NCBI RefSeq assembly: GCF_020099275.1
Contig: NZ_CP083646.1
Span: 2,170,001-2,234,000 of the forward strand
Length of the DNA: 64,000 nucleotides
Direction of reading: 5' to 3'
Source of the DNA: Corynebacterium falsenii
GTDB lineage: Bacteria; Actinomycetota; Actinomycetes; Mycobacteriales; Mycobacteriaceae
The notes beneath the pieces were generated by a model that did not search any database, had not been told where the DNA came from, and saw only the letters and a list, made by a program, of their open reading frames with translations. This document shows, piece by piece, positions 63,276-64,000 of this stretch (positions are counted from its first letter, which is position 1; the number at the start of each line of letters is the position of its first letter). The position numbers were made by a program, and so were the translations under genes.

Positions 63276-63310
63276 GGTGAGGTAACCCCCGGAAGGGGAT
63301 TGCCTCAGCC
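63276..63310 (+). terminator. Hairpin between the SDR and DUF808 genes
   Basis: GAGGTAA-C-CCCC (63279-63290) pairs with GGGG-A-TTGCCTC (63295-63306) around GGAA, with possible extension on both sides. There is no U-run, so it may be an attenuating or stabilising hairpin instead of a terminator. Confidence 0.4.
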
Positions 63311-63336
63311 GAAGGTAACTACAAGGAGACAGGTTC

Positions 63337-64000
63337 ATGGCCGGTGGCCTCGCCGCACTACTCGACGACGTCGCGCTCATCGCGCGCAAAGCCGCAGCAA
63401 GCGTTGACGATATCGCCGCAGCAGCGGGGCGTACCAGCGCCAAAGCCGCCGGAGTGGTGGTGGACGATGCCGCAGTGACCCCACGCTTCGTGCAGGGGGT
63501 CACGCCTGCACGCGAACTCCCCATCATTTGGCGCATCACCAAGGGCAGCTTGATCAACAAAATCGTCATCATCCTGCCCGCCATTTTGCTGCTCAGCTGG
63601 TTGCTGCCGGGAGCGTTGACTCCCCTGCTCATGCTTGGCGGCTTTTATCTATCTTTCGAAGGCGCCGAGAAGGTCATCGACAAGTTCACCGGCGGCGGAC
63701 ACGATGAACCGGCCGCGGATAAGAACGCGGAATCGGAAGACTCCTTAGTCAAGGGCGCTATCACCACCGACTTCATCTTGTCCGCCGAGATCATGGTGAT
63801 CAGTCTCAACGAGGTCACCGATCTGCCAATTCTGCAGCGTGCGGGGGTGCTGATCCTCGTGGCCTTGCTCATCACCGCGGCGGTGTACGGAGCCGTAGGC
63901 GTGCTCATCAAGATGGACGACATGGGTCTGGCGCTGACCCAGCGCGATTCCGATGCCGCCAAGAGGTTCGGTCGCGGCATGGTCGCGGCAATGCCGAAGA
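63337..64000 (+). CDS. DUF808 (YedI-type) membrane protein, N-terminal part
   Basis: The first 221 residues of a DUF808 protein; the gene runs off the right edge. MAGGLAALLDDVALIARKAAASVDDIAAAAGRTSAKAAGVVVDDAAVTPRFV is the strongly conserved DUF808 start. Hydrophobic segments follow (~73-100, ~165-190). EGAEKVIDKF is another family motif. Function is unknown. AAGGAG lies eight bases before ATG 63337. Confidence 0.92.
   Translation, partial: MAGGLAALLDDVALIARKAAASVDDIAAAAGRTSAKAAGVVVDDAAVTPRFVQGVTPARELPIIWRITKGSLINKIVIILPAILLLSWLLPGALTPLLMLGGFYLSFEGAEKVIDKFTGGGHDEPAADKNAESEDSLVKGAITTDFILSAEIMVISLNEVTDLPILQRAGVLILVALLITAAVYGAVGVLIKMDDMGLALTQRDSDAAKRFGRGMVAAMPK

Noticed and set aside
1-64000. 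CRISPR array, tRNA, rRNA or phage integrase
   Set aside because: I found no spaced repeats with unique spacers, no cloverleaf with tRNA hallmarks and no integrase or phage structural gene in the window.

Overview
The window is a high-GC actinobacterial chromosome segment, almost certainly from the genus Corynebacterium. The evidence is gene content and order: a GTG-started fused 2-oxoglutarate dehydrogenase (odhA), mycothiol deacetylase (mshB), an LpqW-type lipoprotein next to typA, dapC-fdxC, dapD/dapE, glgA/glgC back to back, sigE with its ZAS anti-sigma factor and tatB, then mrp, DUF1003 and MgtE-N/CBS genes. This is the layout known from corynebacteria and from the Rv1165-Rv1248 region of Mycobacterium. 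I cannot name the species from sequence alone.

Layout. 1-8.7 kb: end of an unknown gene, proline symporter putP, a membrane-anchored DUF1524 nuclease, a small membrane protein, RNA helicase deaD, a FAD amine-oxidase-like enzyme and two unknown genes. 8.9-18.7 kb: a type B carboxylesterase, an EcsC-like protein, a single-chain double ABC exporter and odhA. 18.8-25.9 kb: a lipoprotein, MgtE-N/CBS protein, DUF1003 protein, mrp, then tatB-cseE-sigE and a methyltransferase-like gene. 25.9-33.7 kb: glycogen/maltosyl-phosphate genes glgC and glgA, a GH32-like protein, an rlmA-like methyltransferase, leucyl aminopeptidase, a DivIVA-domain protein and a LOG-family protein. 33.8-45.9 kb: the succinylase lysine/meso-diaminopimelate genes dapE, dapD and dapC (with ferredoxin fdxC), interrupted by an amino acid permease, a His-rich zinc-type CDF exporter, a complete ugpAEBC glycerol-3-phosphate-type ABC importer and a pseudouridine synthase. 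46-53.6 kb: mshB-lpqW-typA, a secreted protein and a DUF402 protein. 53.7-58 kb is the accessory part: a frameshifted MFS drug exporter, an intact IS3-family element with 25-bp perfect inverted repeats and a 3-bp target duplication, and a heavily mutated DUF3800 gene followed directly by a perfect three-way-junction element. 58-64 kb: acyl-CoA dehydrogenase, a DUF4232 lipoprotein, a large GT-C-like membrane protein, a Rossmann NAD(P)-binding protein and a DUF808 protein that runs off the window.

Themes. Many genes have a -10-like hexamer only 2-8 bases before the start codon, pointing to leaderless transcripts, as is common in corynebacteria. Strong intrinsic terminators mark putP, deaD, odhA, the permease, dapD and the MFS gene. 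Cell-envelope and stress functions dominate the core part: mDAP synthesis, mycothiol, LpqW, SigE/CseE, Tat.

Most interesting points: the candidate structured RNA next to the DUF3800 pseudogene; a four-copy 9-bp tandem operator at 51901-51932; an SOS-box-like site at 7339-7354; and three enzyme-like proteins that seem to have lost or changed catalytic residues (GH32-like protein, O-methyltransferase-like protein, and one ATP site of the fused ABC exporter).
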